The translations under genes were made by a program, and so were the position numbers. This document shows positions 5,947-6,472 of a DNA stretch of 6,472 nucleotides, piece by piece. Origin of the DNA: Oscillospiraceae bacterium (GTDB taxonomy: Bacteria; Bacillota; Clostridia; Oscillospirales; Oscillospiraceae). Location: contig JAFNXT010000270.1 in assembly GCA_017378975.1 (NCBI GenBank), forward strand, positions 1-6,472, in the 5' to 3' direction. The notes under the pieces are model-generated. The model was not told the origin of the DNA. It worked only from the letters and a program-made list of their open reading frames with translations, and did no database searches. How positions within the stretch are numbered: the stretch's first letter is position 1; each line of letters starts with the position of its first letter.

Positions 5947-6472
5947 ATGAGTTCTTGTAATGGAAATTGCAGTTCCTGCGGCAGTGATTGCGCTGATCGC
6001 AAGGCTGAGAGCCTGCTGGCGGCTCTGAATCCCAAGGCCAGTGTGAAGAAGGTCATCGCCGTCGTTTCCGGCAAGGGTGGCGTTGGCAAGTCTACCGTCA
6101 CCTCCATGCTGGCGGTGGCTATGTCCCGGAAGGGCAAGCGTGTGGGTGTTCTGGATGCCGATATCACCGGTCCTTCTGCACCGACCGCTTTCGGTGTGAA
6201 CGAGTGTCAGGGTGCGAACGAAGACGGTCTGTATCCTGCCCTGACGAAGGGCGGCATCCAGGTCATGTCCATCAATCTGTTGCTGGACGATCCTGCTGAC
6301 CCTGTGGTCTGGCGTGGTCCCGTGATCGCCGGTGCGGTGAAGCAGTTCTGCTGCATCGGCAGACGTGAACGAAAGCGCGTAGTCAGTAAGCGGAATAAGC
6401 GGGTTCGTAGTCAGCAGAAGCCCGTTCATAACGAGGTCAGTCCCGCCTGCCGCAATGAGTCGCGGCGTTACG
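5947..6472 (+). CDS. Mrp/NBP35-type iron-sulfur carrier P-loop ATPase (3' part replaced by foreign sequence)
   Basis: Residues 1-134 are the N-terminal half of an Mrp/NBP35 ATPase, a dimeric scaffold that carries iron-sulfur clusters to apoproteins. The deviant Walker A GKGGVGKS is at 42-49, the switch-I region LDADITGPS follows at about 69-77, and WRGPVIAGAVKQF (122-134) is the usual conserved stretch. A cysteine cluster precedes the ATPase: C4, C8, C11, C15 (CX3CX2CX3C), a likely extra iron-sulfur site as in other clostridial members. The family continues with WTDVIWGD and the Walker B region FVDMPPGTGD; here the match stops after F134 (base 6348). The frame stays open to the window edge but turns into an Arg/Lys-rich nonsense tail starting CCIGRRERK. 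Only 5947-6350 should be trusted as mrp; the C-terminal CXXC that binds the shared cluster is missing. Walker A and start codon choice are solid, with strong promoter and ribosome binding site upstream. Confidence 0.88.
   Translation, partial: MSSCNGNCSSCGSDCADRKAESLLAALNPKASVKKVIAVVSGKGGVGKSTVTSMLAVAMSRKGKRVGVLDADITGPSAPTAFGVNECQGANEDGLYPALTKGGIQVMSINLLLDDPADPVVWRGPVIAGAVKQFCCIGRRERKRVVSKRNKRVRSQQKPVHNEVSPACRNESRRY
6349..6472 (-). pseudogene. Fragment resembling phage DUF3383 (tail-sheath-like) protein, N-terminal part
   Basis: On the minus strand the last ~122 bases read openly as about 41 residues, starting VTPRLIAAGGTDLVMNG and ending in LSFTSADAA. The pattern AAGG-x-x-L-x-x-NGLLLT-x-N-x-x-x-P, then L-x-F-x-SADA, is what I recall from the N-terminal region of DUF3383 family proteins of contractile-tailed phages, which would go on to a YFG motif. 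The beginning of the gene lies past the window edge. The similarity ends at the join with mrp, where the frame runs on into antisense mrp. No database search was possible, so the family call comes from memory of the motif. The fragment is too short to be a functional gene. Confidence 0.5.

Noticed and set aside
5908..6429. 173-codon minus-strand open frame at the right end taken as one gene
   Set aside because: Only its first ~28 codons (plus codons beyond its ATG) look like a real protein; the rest is antisense to mrp. It is a product of the junction at ~6349.
1..6472. CRISPR array, tRNA, rRNA, riboswitch or insertion-sequence ends
   Set aside because: Almost every base is within a coding region; no repeated spacer structure, tRNA-like cloverleaf, or terminal inverted repeats with a transposase were seen.

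Overview
The window looks like a chromosomal housekeeping segment from a low-to-mid GC Gram-positive anaerobe, most likely a gut-type member of the Clostridia (Oscillospirales-like). This rests on the gene order comEC-holA, strong AGGAGG-type ribosome binding sites, an RNase M5-related Toprim/DUF4093 protein, a DUF2500 protein with a His-rich loop, and an Mrp/NBP35 ATPase with an N-terminal cysteine cluster. The genus assignment is inference. All genes read left to right on the + strand and are packed almost without gaps.

Bases 2-3136 form one tight cluster: the 3' two thirds of comEC (DNA uptake channel plus metallo-beta-lactamase-fold nuclease), holA (delta subunit of the DNA polymerase III clamp loader), and a small Toprim protein of the RNase M5 family. 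comEC ends 5 nt before the holA ATG, and the Toprim gene overlaps holA by 8 nt. A short GC-rich hairpin followed by a T-run spans the stop codon of the Toprim gene and probably closes this unit.

Bases 3171-5945 form a second cluster: a duplicated-cassette ABC-F translation factor with a C-terminal coiled coil (YdiF/Uup type), a single-pass DUF2500 protein, and an unrecognised two-helix membrane protein. The last two abut the ABC-F gene with 1 nt of spacing or with overlap. No promoter for this cluster is obvious; it must lie inside the Toprim gene or depend on read-through.

Bases 5886-5914 hold a textbook vegetative promoter (TTGACA, 17-nt spacer, TATAAT) inside the 3' end of the membrane-protein gene. 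It would give an independent, strong transcript for the last gene, an Mrp/NBP35-type P-loop ATPase for iron-sulfur cluster delivery.

The mrp gene follows its family up to codon 134 (base 6348) and then departs abruptly. The last ~122 bases make no sense as Mrp, but read on the minus strand they encode about 40 residues resembling the N-terminal part of phage DUF3383 (tail-sheath-like) proteins. This is either an assembly chimera at a contig edge, which I favour, or a real phage-host junction. Apart from that join and the promoter, the window is ordinary, and I see no convincing new biological system in it.
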